This document shows, piece by piece, positions 42,333 through 50,274 of a DNA stretch of 50,274 nucleotides (position 1 is the stretch's first letter; each line of letters starts with the position of its first letter). Below the pieces are notes generated by a model that was not told the origin of the DNA, ran no database searches, and was given only the letters and a program-made list of their open reading frames with translations. A program made the translations under genes and the position numbers. This DNA comes from JANMOK01 sp031415055 (lineage in GTDB: Bacteria > Pseudomonadota > Alphaproteobacteria > Rhodobacterales > Rhodobacteraceae), in NCBI GenBank assembly GCA_031415055.1, contig JANOQZ010000020.1, forward strand, positions 1 through 50,274, given 5' to 3'.

Positions 42333-44093
42333 TTACTCCGCTGCGGCCCTGACGTGATCCAGCCTTGGCAATTGCAGTTCAAATACGGCCCCAGTTCCTT
42401 CGCGTCGATTCCGCGCCACCAGCCTTCCCCCCATCTCAGACGCAATTCCGGCGGAAATGGCAAGGCCCAGTCCAATTCCTTCACCCGGCTTTTTGGTGGT
42501 GAAGAACGGTTCAAACAATTGATCGGCGTCTTGAATGCCTTCGCCATTGTCGCGGATCGCCAATGTGACAGTTTCACCGGGGATCAGCAGAATGTCGATT
42601 TGCGGCGCATCGCGGTGTTTACTGGCGTCAATCGCGTTGCGCAACAGGTTCACGATCACCTGTTCCAATCGCAGACTATCCCCCAGCACCATCACCCGTT
42701 CCTTTGGCAAAGTCTTGGCAATAGTCACCGGCATTTGTTTCAATTGTGGTGCCATCAGCGCCAGTGATGACGCAATCGAATCGCGCATATCCAAGGGGCG
42801 CAGGTCATCACCGGTCTTGCGCGCATAAGATTTGAGCTGTCGTGTTATTGCGCCCATACGCTCGATCAGATCGTCAATGCGCTGGAAACTGGTCAGGGCC
42901 TCCGCTGACCGTTTGCGCTGCACCAGCAGTTTGGCCCCGGCCAAATAAGTGCGCATAGCGGCCAGCGGTTGGTTCAATTCGTGGCTGACCGCCGCCGACA
43001 TCTGCCCCAAAGCCGCAAGTTTTGAGGCCTGCTCAAGGCTCTGCTCGGCATTTTGCAAAGTCTGTTCGACTTTCTGCCGTTCGGAAATTTCTTCCGACAG
43101 CCGTCGGTTCAACCCGCGCAATTCGATCGATTCGCGACGCAGCAGCAATGATTGCCGCTGCACACGCCGAGCAAGCAAATAAAGCCCAAGCGCCGCCAAC
43201 AGCGACAGAGTCATAATTTCCAAAGCCAATATCGCATTGACCCGCACCCGCACCGGATCAAGCGACGAGAAATAGGTCAGCCGCCAACCGCGAAAACCAA
43301 TCTTGGTTTCGGTGCGCAAGAACTTTTGCCGGTCCAGCACCACATAGGGTTCATCGCTGGCGCTGATCCGAGCCAGGCTTAGGGCCCGGCGCATGGCCGA
43401 AGCTTCGGTTTCGAGTTTCAACAATTCGGTCAGCGGCTGGAATCGCCAGGACTGGCGCGACGTCAGCAAGACGATGTCTTCCGAATCGGTCACAACCGCA
43501 TTGATCCCGGACCCGCGCCACGCCGTTTCCAAAGGTTGCAGATCGACCGAAACGATGATGACACCCAGAACGCGGCCGGCGTCTTCGATTTTGCGCGAAT
43601 AATAAAACCCGTTGAAACCATTGGCAGGCGTGCCATAGGTGAAAACCGTACCATTTTCGCGCAGAGCGTCGGAGTAATAGGCAAAATCGCGCACGGTTTC
43701 GCCCAGTTGCGTGCGTTCGCTGGCCGCAACCACGTGGCCATCGCTGTCGACCAACAGAATGTTGGCAGCGCCGATTTCGTTTTGGTAACTGACCAGTCGC
43801 AGGGTGGTATTTTGATAGTCTGCCGAGCGCAAAGCCGAAATCAGCGTCGGGTCACGCGACAAAACGAACGGCAAAACCGCGTGGCGTTGCAGAATTGACT
43901 GAATGTTGGTCGTCTGCGCGGCGGCGCGTAAAAGCGATTCATTGCGCTGCACTTCGGAAAAGCGGGCAGTCAAATACGAGTTGCTGGCCCAGATTATGGC
44001 TATGGCAATGACCAAGCCACTGACGGCGACCAGTCGGGTCAGTTTGGGTGCCCGCAAGGCACGCGCCCAGAATTTGCGGTTCAGTTTCGCCAT
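42333..44093 (-). CDS. dctB: C4-dicarboxylate-type sensor histidine kinase DctB
   Basis: 586 aa. TM1 about 19-37, a large periplasmic dCache-like sensor (about 40-280, with DSDGHVVAASERTQLGETV, FNGFYYSRKI), TM2 about 285-308, a coiled coil, then DHp with the phospho-His in AAVSHELNQPLAAMRTY, N-box NLLRNAIDAS, G1 DNGEGI and G2 GEGIGLGLAIS. The architecture and HELNQPLAAMR are typical of DctB, which senses succinate, fumarate or malate. No dctPQM or dctA transporter genes are in the window. It heads a two-gene operon with the regulator. Confidence 0.88.
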   Translation of the reverse strand: MAKLNRKFWARALRAPKLTRLVAVSGLVIAIAIIWASNSYLTARFSEVQRNESLLRAAAQTTNIQSILQRHAVLPFVLSRDPTLISALRSADYQNTTLRLVSYQNEIGAANILLVDSDGHVVAASERTQLGETVRDFAYYSDALRENGTVFTYGTPANGFNGFYYSRKIEDAGRVLGVIIVSVDLQPLETAWRGSGINAVVTDSEDIVLLTSRQSWRFQPLTELLKLETEASAMRRALSLARISASDEPYVVLDRQKFLRTETKIGFRGWRLTYFSSLDPVRVRVNAILALEIMTLSLLAALGLYLLARRVQRQSLLLRRESIELRGLNRRLSEEISERQKVEQTLQNAEQSLEQASKLAALGQMSAAVSHELNQPLAAMRTYLAGAKLLVQRKRSAEALTSFQRIDDLIERMGAITRQLKSYARKTGDDLRPLDMRDSIASSLALMAPQLKQMPVTIAKTLPKERVMVLGDSLRLEQVIVNLLRNAIDASKHRDAPQIDILLIPGETVTLAIRDNGEGIQDADQLFEPFFTTKKPGEGIGLGLAISAGIASEMGGRLVARNRREGTGAVFELQLPRLDHVRAAAE

Positions 44094-44143
44094 GAAACTG
44101 CACTATCGCATGTTTGCACGGGGCAAAACAACTGCAGCGCAGC

Positions 44144-44815
44144 TCAGGCAGCAACCAGCGCTTGCACCAAGCTTTGAAACAAAGGGAAACCCTGTTTCGA
44201 GCCTAAGTCCGCGTCGCTGGCCCGTTCGGGATGCGGCATCATTCCCAGTATTCGACGATTTTGTGACAAGATGCCTGCGATGCCATCGGTGGAACCGTTG
44301 ACCGCTTCGCCATAGCGAAAAGCGACGCGGTCATCGTCTTTCAATTTGGCGACAACTTCGGGTCCGGCCACGTAATTGCCGTCGTGGTGAGCGACGGGTA
44401 TGCGGATAGTTTGTCGCATTTGAAACGCCGACGTGAATGGTGAATATGTTGTTTCAACGGTCAATACAACGTCGCGGCATACAAAATCGAGGTTCGCGTT
44501 GCGCATCAACACACCGGGTAGCAGACCGGATTCGACCAGCACCTGAAAGCCGTTGCAGATACCTAAAACGTGGCCACCACGCCGCGCGAATGCGACGACG
44601 GCTTGCATCACCGGTGAACGTGCCGCAATGGCACCGCAGCGCAGGTAGTCGCCAAAAGAAAATCCGCCCGGAAGGGCCACTAGGTCGAGGCCGTCGGGCA
44701 GGGCGGCGTCTTTGTGCCACAACATGGTTGTCGGCCTTCCGGTTGCTGTTTCCAGCGCGACTGCCAGGTCGCGGTCGCAGTTTGATCCGGGGAAGGTGAT
44801 GACGGCGGCTTTCAT
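44144..44815 (-). CDS. purQ: Phosphoribosylformylglycinamidine synthase, glutaminase subunit
   Basis: 223 aa. The glutamine amidotransferase subunit of FGAM synthase (PurLQS). The nucleophile is Cys87 in GICNGFQVL, with the His-Glu pair in MMPHPERA. N-terminal VITFPGSNCDRDLA is typical. ATG at 44815 has AAAGG upstream. In the usual operon it directly follows purS; here an alcohol dehydrogenase lies between them. Confidence 0.96.
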   Translation of the reverse strand: MKAAVITFPGSNCDRDLAVALETATGRPTTMLWHKDAALPDGLDLVALPGGFSFGDYLRCGAIAARSPVMQAVVAFARRGGHVLGICNGFQVLVESGLLPGVLMRNANLDFVCRDVVLTVETTYSPFTSAFQMRQTIRIPVAHHDGNYVAGPEVVAKLKDDDRVAFRYGEAVNGSTDGIAGILSQNRRILGMMPHPERASDADLGSKQGFPLFQSLVQALVAA

Positions 44816-44825
44816 GGCGAACCTT

Positions 44826-45863
44826 TCAGATCGTGAAATCGGTGATGACAGCAACACCCGGCGCGGTCGGGCCGTCAAAGGCGCGCAGCTCGGCAGAGGC
44901 GTCAGCCAGCCGGACCCGGCGGGCGATCAGCGGCGTCAGGTCAATGCGCCCGCTTTCGATCAGGGACAGCAACGACGGATAACGCCAGGACGGCATGCCG
45001 CGGGTGCCAAACAGCGCCAGGTTCTTCATGTAGACGGCGTTCATGTTGATCTGCATGTGCGCCGTCTTGCCCACCGGCATACCGATCTGCACATGGCGAC
45101 CCAGCGGGCGCAGGCATTCGATCGAGGCATTGGTGGTTTCGGCGATGCCAAGCGCCTCAACCGAAATATCCGCGCCACCTCCGGTAATCGCACGGATCGT
45201 CTCGGCGGCGTCGGTTTCGTGCGCATTGACCGCCGCTTCGGCCCCGAGCGACAGGGCGTGGTCGAGTTTTGCTTGAACCACATCGACAACCACCACCCGC
45301 GCCCCCAGCGCCCGACCCAGCAGCAGGGCGCTGAGCCCGACTCCGCCGGTGCCGTGCACCGCCAGCCATTCGCCCGCTTGCAGCCCGGCCCGCCCGGTCA
45401 GCGCATGCCAGGCCGTGGTCACCCGGCAACCCAAAGCGGCGGCCAGCCCGCCTTCAAGCGATGGCGGCAGCCGCGACAGGTTGTGCGCAAACGGCACCGC
45501 CACGTATTCGGCAAACGCCCCCTGGTCGGTGAAGCCGGGCAGGCGCTGGTCCTTACAGATGACCTGGTTGCCCGACTGGCAGTCGGGACAAATGCCGCAG
45601 GCAAGGATGAAAGGCGCGACCAAGCGGTCACCTTTGGTCCATGCCGCGTCGGGACCGGATTCGACGACGGCGCCGCAATATTCGTGGCCGGGAATTCTGC
45701 CCGGCTTGACCCTTGGGTGCTCGCCGGTCCAGCCGTGCCAGTCCGACCGGCAGATGCCGCAAGCCTCGACTTTCAGGATCACGCCATCGGCGGGACATTC
45801 GGGGTCGGGCACGCTTTCCAGTGCAAGATCGGCGCGGTATTCGCGAAGCACCGCAGCCCGCAT
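44826..45863 (-). CDS. Zinc-dependent alcohol dehydrogenase (medium-chain family)
   Basis: 345 aa. Catalytic zinc ligands Cys38 (GICRSDWHGW) and His60 (PGHEYCG); structural zinc lobe Cys89, 92, 95, 103 (CGICPDCQSGNQVIC). Rossmann motif GTGGVGLSALLLG. The substrate is unknown; the family includes alcohol, polyol and aldehyde dehydrogenases. ATG at 45863 shares a base with the purS stop (TGATG), and 10 bp separate it from purQ, so it is embedded in the purine operon. Its GC content appears higher than that of its neighbours, suggesting insertion by transfer. Confidence 0.88.
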   Translation of the reverse strand: MRAAVLREYRADLALESVPDPECPADGVILKVEACGICRSDWHGWTGEHPRVKPGRIPGHEYCGAVVESGPDAAWTKGDRLVAPFILACGICPDCQSGNQVICKDQRLPGFTDQGAFAEYVAVPFAHNLSRLPPSLEGGLAAALGCRVTTAWHALTGRAGLQAGEWLAVHGTGGVGLSALLLGRALGARVVVVDVVQAKLDHALSLGAEAAVNAHETDAAETIRAITGGGADISVEALGIAETTNASIECLRPLGRHVQIGMPVGKTAHMQINMNAVYMKNLALFGTRGMPSWRYPSLLSLIESGRIDLTPLIARRVRLADASAELRAFDGPTAPGVAVITDFTI

Positions 45864-46102
45864 CAGGCGATCTCGACCGAATAGTTTTCGATCACGGTAT
45901 TGGCCAGCAATTTCTCGCACATCGCCTTTACCGACGTTTCGGCTCGGGTGCGATCGGTTTCATCCAAGTTTAGTTCGATGACTTTGCCTTGCCGCACGCC
46001 TTCAATTCCGGCAAAGCCGAGGGTTCCCAATGAATGGCGGATAGCTTCGCCTTGCGGGTCCAGCACGCCGGGTTTCAAGGTGACAAATACGCGTGCCTTC
46101 AT
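45863..46102 (-). CDS. purS: Phosphoribosylformylglycinamidine synthase subunit PurS
   Basis: 79 aa small subunit that bridges PurL and PurQ. MKARVFVTLKPGVLDPQGEAI and RQGKVIEL are diagnostic. ATG at 46102 preceded by GAGG; a TTG two codons earlier is in frame. It lies 9 bp after purC. Confidence 0.94.
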   Translation of the reverse strand: MKARVFVTLKPGVLDPQGEAIRHSLGTLGFAGIEGVRQGKVIELNLDETDRTRAETSVKAMCEKLLANTVIENYSVEIA

Positions 46103-46111
46103 TGCCAACCC

Positions 46112-46873
46112 TCAATGCACCAGTTTCGGGCCGGTTGTTGGTATGTTACCTTTCGGCAAGACGCCCAACCGGCGTGCCACTTCCGTATAAGCGTCGCTGA
46201 GGCTGCCCAAATCGCGGCGGAAAACGTCCTTGTCGAGTTTCTGCCCGGTTTCAATATCCCAAAGACGGCAGCTATCGGGACTGATTTCATCAGCTACGAC
46301 CAACCGCTGAAAATCGCCGTCATAAACGCGGCCAATTTCGATTTTGAAATCGACCAGCTTGATGCCAACCGCCAGCAACAAACCAGACATGAAGTCGTTC
46401 ACCCGCAGGGCCAGTGCCACCATATCGTCGAGGTCTTGTTGACCGGCCCAGCCGAAGGCCACGATATGTTCCTCGGTGACCAACGGGTCGTGCAGTTCGT
46501 CGTTTTTAAGGTAAAATTCAATGATTGGACGGGGCAGGGGGGTGCCTTCCTCGATACCAAGCCGTTTGGAAATCGAGCCAGCGGCGACGTTGCGCACCAC
46601 CACTTCGAGCGGAATGATCTCGACCGAGCGGATTAATTGTTCGCGCATGTTCAAGCGGCGGATAAAATGCGTCGGCACGCCGATGGAATTGAGGCCGGTC
46701 ATGAAATATTCAGACAAGCGGTTGTTCAAAACACCTTTGCCGTCGATAATTTCCTTTTTGGCACCGTCACCAGCGGTTGTGTCGTCTTTGAAGTGCTGAA
46801 TCAACGTGTCAGGTTCCGGCCCTTCATAAAGAATTTTGGCCTTGCCTTCGTAGACCATTCTGCGTTTGGCCAT
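46112..46873 (-). CDS. purC: Phosphoribosylaminoimidazole-succinocarboxamide synthase
   Basis: 253 aa. SAICAR synthetase: condenses CAIR with aspartate. Motifs: MVYEGKAKILYEG, KDDTTAGDGAKK, NRLSEYFM, EVVVRNVAAGSI, DFKIEIGR. ATG at 46873 has GGAGAG upstream; the frame opens 51 codons earlier, into the promoter region. First gene of purC-purS-adh-purQ. Confidence 0.97.
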   Translation of the reverse strand: MAKRRMVYEGKAKILYEGPEPDTLIQHFKDDTTAGDGAKKEIIDGKGVLNNRLSEYFMTGLNSIGVPTHFIRRLNMREQLIRSVEIIPLEVVVRNVAAGSISKRLGIEEGTPLPRPIIEFYLKNDELHDPLVTEEHIVAFGWAGQQDLDDMVALALRVNDFMSGLLLAVGIKLVDFKIEIGRVYDGDFQRLVVADEISPDSCRLWDIETGQKLDKDVFRRDLGSLSDAYTEVARRLGVLPKGNIPTTGPKLVH

Positions 46874-46931
46874 GCTGCTCTCCAGAATGAATATTGGCAG
46901 GGTCGGCGCACCGCCCCGCTTTCTTTCCCGC

Positions 46932-46960
46932 TCTATAGGCAATAGGGCGCGGTCACACAA
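46932..46960 (-). promoter_or_regulatory. Promoter of the purC operon
   Basis: On the minus strand: TTGTGT (complement of 46955-46960), 17-bp spacer, TATAGA (complement of 46932-46937). It lies 59 bp upstream of the purC ATG. Confidence 0.55.
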
Positions 46961-46978
46961 GGATTCGCACCTGCGGGC

Positions 46979-47007
46979 TTGTGCGGCTTGGCCGCGCAGA
47001 TTATCTA
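46979..47007 (+). promoter_or_regulatory. Promoter of the DUF1476 (zeta) gene
   Basis: TTGTGC at 46979-46984, 17-bp spacer, TATCTA at 47002-47007, 31 bp before the ATG at 47039. It is back-to-back with the purC promoter, 18 bp between the -35 boxes. Confidence 0.55.
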
Positions 47008-47038
47008 GCGGGCGAACGCCAAGCACTGGGAGCCTGCC

Positions 47039-47356
47039 ATGACCACTTTCAATGACCGCGAAAACGCTTTCGAGACCAAGTTTGCGTTTGACGCCGAAAT
47101 GCAGTTCAAGGCCGAGGCGCGTCGCAACAAATTGCTGGGCCTGTGGGCGGCTGGCTTGATGGGGCGCGAGGGCGACGCCGCCGGGTCTTATGCGACCGAA
47201 GTGATAAATTCCGACTTTGCCGAAGCGGGAGACGAGGATGTATTCCGCAAGGTTTCAGGCGATCTTGGCGCTTTGGCCAGCGAGGCGCAGATTCGGGCAC
47301 AAATGGCCGCTTTGGCGATTGAAGCCAAAGCGCAGTTGATGAACGAATTGTCCTAA
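47039..47356 (+). CDS. DUF1476 protein, F1F0-ATPase inhibitor (zeta subunit)
   Basis: 105 aa. The sequence TTFNDRENAFETKFAFDAEMQFKAEARRNKLLGLWAAGLMG (in blocks) is the DUF1476 signature. In Paracoccus and relatives this protein is the zeta subunit, an intrinsic inhibitor of the F1-ATPase whose N-terminal part blocks rotation. Its own promoter is divergent from purC. The last 4 bp overlap the convergent purB stop. Confidence 0.9.
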   Translation: MTTFNDRENAFETKFAFDAEMQFKAEARRNKLLGLWAAGLMGREGDAAGSYATEVINSDFAEAGDEDVFRKVSGDLGALASEAQIRAQMAALAIEAKAQLMNELS

Positions 47357-48657
47357 GTTTCGCCGAACACCCGGGCGAAGATCGTGGCGATATGGCGGGT
47401 GTGGTGCGCCATATCGAAATTTGCCGCTAATTCGGCGGCGGAAAGCGCTTTGCGCAAGTCGGTATCGGCCAGCAATTCGGTTTGGAAATCGGCGCCTGCT
47501 TCCCACACTTTCATCGCGTTGCGCTGGACAATGGCATAGGCACCCTCGCGGGTGACGCCCTTTTGAGTCAGCGCCAATAGAATGCGTTGCGAATGCACCA
47601 GCCCGCCAAATTTATTCAAATTTTTCAGCATGTTCTGTGGATAAACTACCAGATTGTCAATGACATTTGCCAAACGATGCAGGGCAAAGTCCAAGGTGAT
47701 AGTTGCATCGGGACCGATATTGCGCTCGACCGACGAATGCGAAATGTCGCGTTCGTGCCAGAGGGCCACGTTTTCCAGCGCCGGAACCACCGCCATACGC
47801 ACCAACCGCGCGAGGCCGGTCAGATTTTCGGTCAGCACCGGGTTGCGTTTATGCGGCATAGCGCTGGAACCTTTTTGGCCCGGCGCGAAATACTCCTCGA
47901 CCTCCAGCACTTCGGTGCGCTGCAAATGACGAATTTCGATGGCGATACGCTCGATCGATGACGCCACCACGCCCAGCGTGGCGAAGAACGCGGCATGGCG
48001 GTCGCGCGGGATGACTTGGGTCGAGACGGGTTCGACTGTCAGCCCCAGTTTCGTGGCTACATGCGCCTCGACCCTTGGGTCGATACTGGCAAAGGTGCCG
48101 ACTGGGCCGGAGATTGCGCAAGTGGCGATTTCGGCCCGCGCACTTATCAAACGCGCCCGATTGCGGTTCATTTCGGCATAGGCCTGCGCCATTTTCAGGC
48201 CAAAGGTCACCGGTTCGGCGTGGATACCGTGGCTGCGACCGATGCAGATTGTGTCTTTGTGCTCAAAGGCACGGCGCTTCAGGGCGGCAAGCAACTCGTC
48301 CACATCGGCCAACAAAATGTCGGAAGCACGGGCAAGTTGCACGGCAAAGCAGGTGTCCAGCACGTCTGACGAGGTCATGCCCTGATGCACAAAACGGGCA
48401 TCCGGTCCGATGTGTTCGGCCAGATGGGTTAAAAACGCGATGACGTCGTGTTTGGTGACGGCTTCGATCTCGTCAATCCGTGCCACATCGAACTGAACGT
48501 TGCGGGCTTTCCAGACCGATTCAGCGGCGGACTTCGGGATCACGCCCAGATCGGCTTGGGCGTCGCAGGCGTGGGCTTCGATTTCGTACCAAATCTTGAA
48601 CCGGGTTTCCGGTGCCCAGATCGCCACCATGTCGGGCCGAGAATAACGTGGGATCAT
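47353..48657 (-). CDS. purB: Adenylosuccinate lyase
   Basis: 434 aa. Cleaves SAICAR and adenylosuccinate in purine synthesis. Family signature SSAMPHKRNP, plus MTSSDVLDTC and the catalytic His in GRSHGIHAEPVTFG. ATG at 48657 (MIPRYSRPDMVAIW) has AGAGG upstream; the frame is open far beyond, but that part is unlike the family. It is transcribed separately from the purC operon. Confidence 0.97.
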   Translation of the reverse strand: MIPRYSRPDMVAIWAPETRFKIWYEIEAHACDAQADLGVIPKSAAESVWKARNVQFDVARIDEIEAVTKHDVIAFLTHLAEHIGPDARFVHQGMTSSDVLDTCFAVQLARASDILLADVDELLAALKRRAFEHKDTICIGRSHGIHAEPVTFGLKMAQAYAEMNRNRARLISARAEIATCAISGPVGTFASIDPRVEAHVATKLGLTVEPVSTQVIPRDRHAAFFATLGVVASSIERIAIEIRHLQRTEVLEVEEYFAPGQKGSSAMPHKRNPVLTENLTGLARLVRMAVVPALENVALWHERDISHSSVERNIGPDATITLDFALHRLANVIDNLVVYPQNMLKNLNKFGGLVHSQRILLALTQKGVTREGAYAIVQRNAMKVWEAGADFQTELLADTDLRKALSAAELAANFDMAHHTRHIATIFARVFGET

Positions 48658-48714
48658 CGATTTGCCTCTGCCGTTGCCTTGATGCGCGATGCGGCGTAGC
48701 AAAGGGTTCGTCAA

Positions 48715-49173
48715 TTGGCAACCGGTGCGGATAGCGTTGAGATGTTGGATGATACCCTGCAAGCAATCCGAGATCGCTTTGAAGGCGTTTGGCGCATTGA
48801 GCGCGTTATCAGCGACCGTGCCAGCGGAAGCTACGGCCACTTTAACGGTCGCGCGCGTTTGTGGCGCAGTTTGGACGGGTTGGCTTACCACGAAGAAGGC
48901 ATGTTGGACCTTGGCGCGGCAACGGCACTCAAAGCCGAACGCAAGTATTTTTGGCAGATTCAGGTGCCTTCTCGAATTGAGGTTTATTTTGAGGACGGGC
49001 GGTTTTTCCACGCATTCCACCCGAATGAAAAACAATGGCAAGCCGAGCATATTTGTTCGCCTGACCACTATCAGGTCGCCTATGAATTCAAGGCCAACAC
49101 GCATTGGCAGTCGGTTTGGGATGTCAGCGGCCCAAAAAAATCCTACCGAATGGTCAGCAATTATTCGCGGTAA
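48715..49173 (+). CDS. DUF6314 family protein
   Basis: 152 aa. A lipocalin-like small beta protein by pattern: FEGVWRIERVISDRASGSYG, RKYFWQI, IEVYFEDGRFFHAF, AEHICSPDHYQVAY, VSGPKKSYRMVSNY. This matches DUF6314, a Rhodobacterales-rich family of unknown function. The start is uncertain: TTG at 48715 has AAAGGG eight bases upstream, while ATG at 48742 is the alternative. Confidence 0.75.
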   Translation: MATGADSVEMLDDTLQAIRDRFEGVWRIERVISDRASGSYGHFNGRARLWRSLDGLAYHEEGMLDLGAATALKAERKYFWQIQVPSRIEVYFEDGRFFHAFHPNEKQWQAEHICSPDHYQVAYEFKANTHWQSVWDVSGPKKSYRMVSNYSR

Positions 49174-49238
49174 CGCCTTGTTTTGGTGAAAGCTTCGTGC
49201 AACCAAACCGACAAGAAAATTTCTTAGGGGACAGACAA

Positions 49239-49847
49239 ATGAATACCACAGGCAACAATGCCGTTCTGCAAGAGGCTGGCTGGCAACTGAAAGCCGGTGA
49301 ATCGGTTTGGGTGAAACGCGCTTTGCTGGTGATCGCCGGGATTGCGGTGCTGATGCTGGCGGCGAAATTGAAAGTGGCGGTGCCGCCGTCGCCGGTGCCC
49401 ATTACGATGGGCACTTTTGCCGTGCTGACAATTGGAGCAGCCTATGGTCCGCGCCTTGGTCTGGCGACGATCCTTGGCTACATGTTGTTAGGCTATCTTG
49501 GCCTTGATGTCTTCGCCGGATCAAGCGCCACCAAATTTGGCTGGGCCTATATGCAAGGCGGCACTGGCGGTTATTTGGTGGGTTATGTGTTGGCTGCTTT
49601 GGCGCTTGGCTATGCCGCCGTCAAAGGCTGGGACCGCAATGTTCTGACGATGGCGCTGGCGCTATTGGCGGGTAACGTGCTGATCTATGTGCCGGGGCTG
49701 CTTTGGTTGCGGCAGTTTGCCGAAAGCTGGCAACAGACTTTGGCTTGGGGCATCACCCCGTTCCTGATTGGCGATGCGATGAAGCTGGCGCTTGCCGCCT
49801 TGCTGGTTCCGGCGGTCTGGAAGCTGGTTGGGACGGCACGGGGCTGA
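49239..49847 (+). CDS. bioY: Biotin transporter BioY
   Basis: 202 aa, about six membrane helices. BioY is the substrate-binding S component of the biotin ECF transporter and can work with or without BioMN. Family pattern: VPPSPVPITMGTFAVL, YGPRLGLATILGYMLLGYLGLDVFAG (in blocks), GGTGGYLVGYVLAA, GITPFLIGDAMKL. ATG at 49239 with AGGGGAC upstream. No bioM or bioN follows; the next gene is convergent and unrelated. Confidence 0.93.
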   Translation: MNTTGNNAVLQEAGWQLKAGESVWVKRALLVIAGIAVLMLAAKLKVAVPPSPVPITMGTFAVLTIGAAYGPRLGLATILGYMLLGYLGLDVFAGSSATKFGWAYMQGGTGGYLVGYVLAALALGYAAVKGWDRNVLTMALALLAGNVLIYVPGLLWLRQFAESWQQTLAWGITPFLIGDAMKLALAALLVPAVWKLVGTARG

Positions 49848-49862
49848 GGAATTGAGACGAGT

Positions 49863-49883
49863 GATGGGTGCAAAGCACCCATC
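49863..49883. terminator. Bidirectional hairpin between bioY and the opp-like gene
   Basis: GATGGGTGC (49863-49871), loop AAA, GCACCCATC (49875-49883): a perfect 9-bp stem between convergent genes. CCACAAT follows. Similar in sequence to the hairpins at 28953 and 39235. Confidence 0.65.
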
Positions 49884-49888
49884 CACAA

Positions 49889-50274
49889 TCATTCCGCCGC
49901 GACCATCTTGATCACCGGTTCCATGCCGTCAAACACCGCTTGCGACAGGTGGCATTTGATCTGATGCCCCGTCGCCATCACCAGCATGGCAGGCAATTCG
50001 ACCTCGCAGCGATTACCCGGCACCTGCTTTTTATACTGGCAGCGGGTCTGGAACGGGCAGCCGCTGGGCGGGTTCATCGCCGAAGGGATGTCGCCGTCCA
50101 GCACCACATGTTTTTTGGTGACCGAGGTATCGGCAATCGGCACCGCCGATAGCAGCGCCTCGGTATAGGGGTGGTAGGGCGGTGAAATCTACTGATATGC
50201 GGTGCCGTTTTCCACAACATGCCCCATATACATCACCATCACCCGGTCGGCGATGTAGCGAACCAGCGAAAGGT
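49889..50274 (-). pseudogene. Oligopeptide ABC transporter ATPase (OppF/DppF-like), 3' part, with in-frame stop
   Basis: The C-terminal part of a dipeptide/oligopeptide transporter ATPase, cut by the window edge. The frame reads RYIADRVMVMYMGHVVENGTAYQ, then TAG (50189-50191), then ISPPYHPYTEALLSAVP, and the oligo_HPY domain with CPFQTRC and NRCEVE, ending at 49889. The two parts align with one continuous family sequence, and only one residue is replaced by the stop. Either the gene is inactivated by a point mutation, the base is a sequencing error, or translation passes the stop. Without the C-terminal domain, which shapes dimer and permease contacts, a truncated ATPase might still fold. Confidence 0.75.

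Noticed and set aside
1..50274. CRISPR array, prophage, integrase or toxin-antitoxin system
   Set aside because: No regularly spaced direct repeats, phage genes, integrases or recognisable toxin-antitoxin pairs were seen on either strand.

Overview
The window is a chromosomal segment of an alphaproteobacterium, most probably a member of the Rhodobacterales. Markers for this are the DUF1476 (F1F0-ATPase zeta) protein, DUF1638 next to a free-standing cobalamin-binding protein, DUF4167, DUF6314, an LdtR-like MarR protein, SdhE, a TIGR02281 aspartic protease, and the gene order lptF-lptG-lptD-surA-pdxA-rsmA. Genes are densely packed, many joined by ATGA, TTGA or TAATG stop/start overlaps, and TTG starts are common. 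I see no CRISPR array, prophage, transposase or rRNA.

Layout. 1-6340: two divergent ABC uptake operons, a carbohydrate-type system (minus strand, permease cut by the window edge) and a polyamine/phosphonate/iron-type system (plus strand, complete). In both, the binding-protein gene comes first and is followed by a hairpin before the permease. 6559-9001: a minus operon of an aspartate-type aminotransferase, a small conserved protein and a cytoplasmic TolB-like propeller, divergent from sdhE. 9420-15959: an LdtR-like regulator, a RodZ-like protein, ispG, a DUF1499 protein, prfA-prmC and a DUF4167 protein. 15908-23364: the minus-strand outer-membrane biogenesis operon ending in pdxA and rsmA. 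23469-25390: pepA-holC. 25387-28414: ABC-F ATPase, MarC, aspartic protease. 28527-31119: ndk, purM-purN-TfoX-C, tRNA(CAU). 31122-33930: an EnvZ-like kinase with no partner regulator in view, tRNA-Asn, rnd. 34008-35620: two divergent secreted proteins of unknown role. 35759-39229: a lipoprotein, sufE and three parts of a split cobalamin-dependent methionine synthase. 39314-40579: accessory genes including a periplasmic ClpP-like protein. 40995-44093: dctB-dctD. 44144-48657: purine genes purC, purS, purQ and purB, with a zinc alcohol dehydrogenase between purS and purQ and the zeta gene divergent from purC. 48715 to the end: DUF6314, bioY and the C-terminal part of an oligopeptide ABC ATPase that carries an in-frame stop.

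How the parts fit. Most of the window is housekeeping: purine synthesis (purC, S, Q, M, N, B and ndk), LPS export and outer-membrane protein folding, translation termination, isoprenoid and methionine synthesis, Fe-S assembly, and nutrient import. The points most worth a second look are: the split methionine synthase with a compact two-helix leader in front of its B12 subunit; a DctD-like regulator without the sigma-54 contact loop; two distant intergenic regions that share ordered motifs and end in near-identical 16-bp palindromes, one of them interrupted by a 77-bp REP/MITE-like element; and a terminator placed directly over the translation start of a permease gene. I did not find a clearly new multi-gene system.
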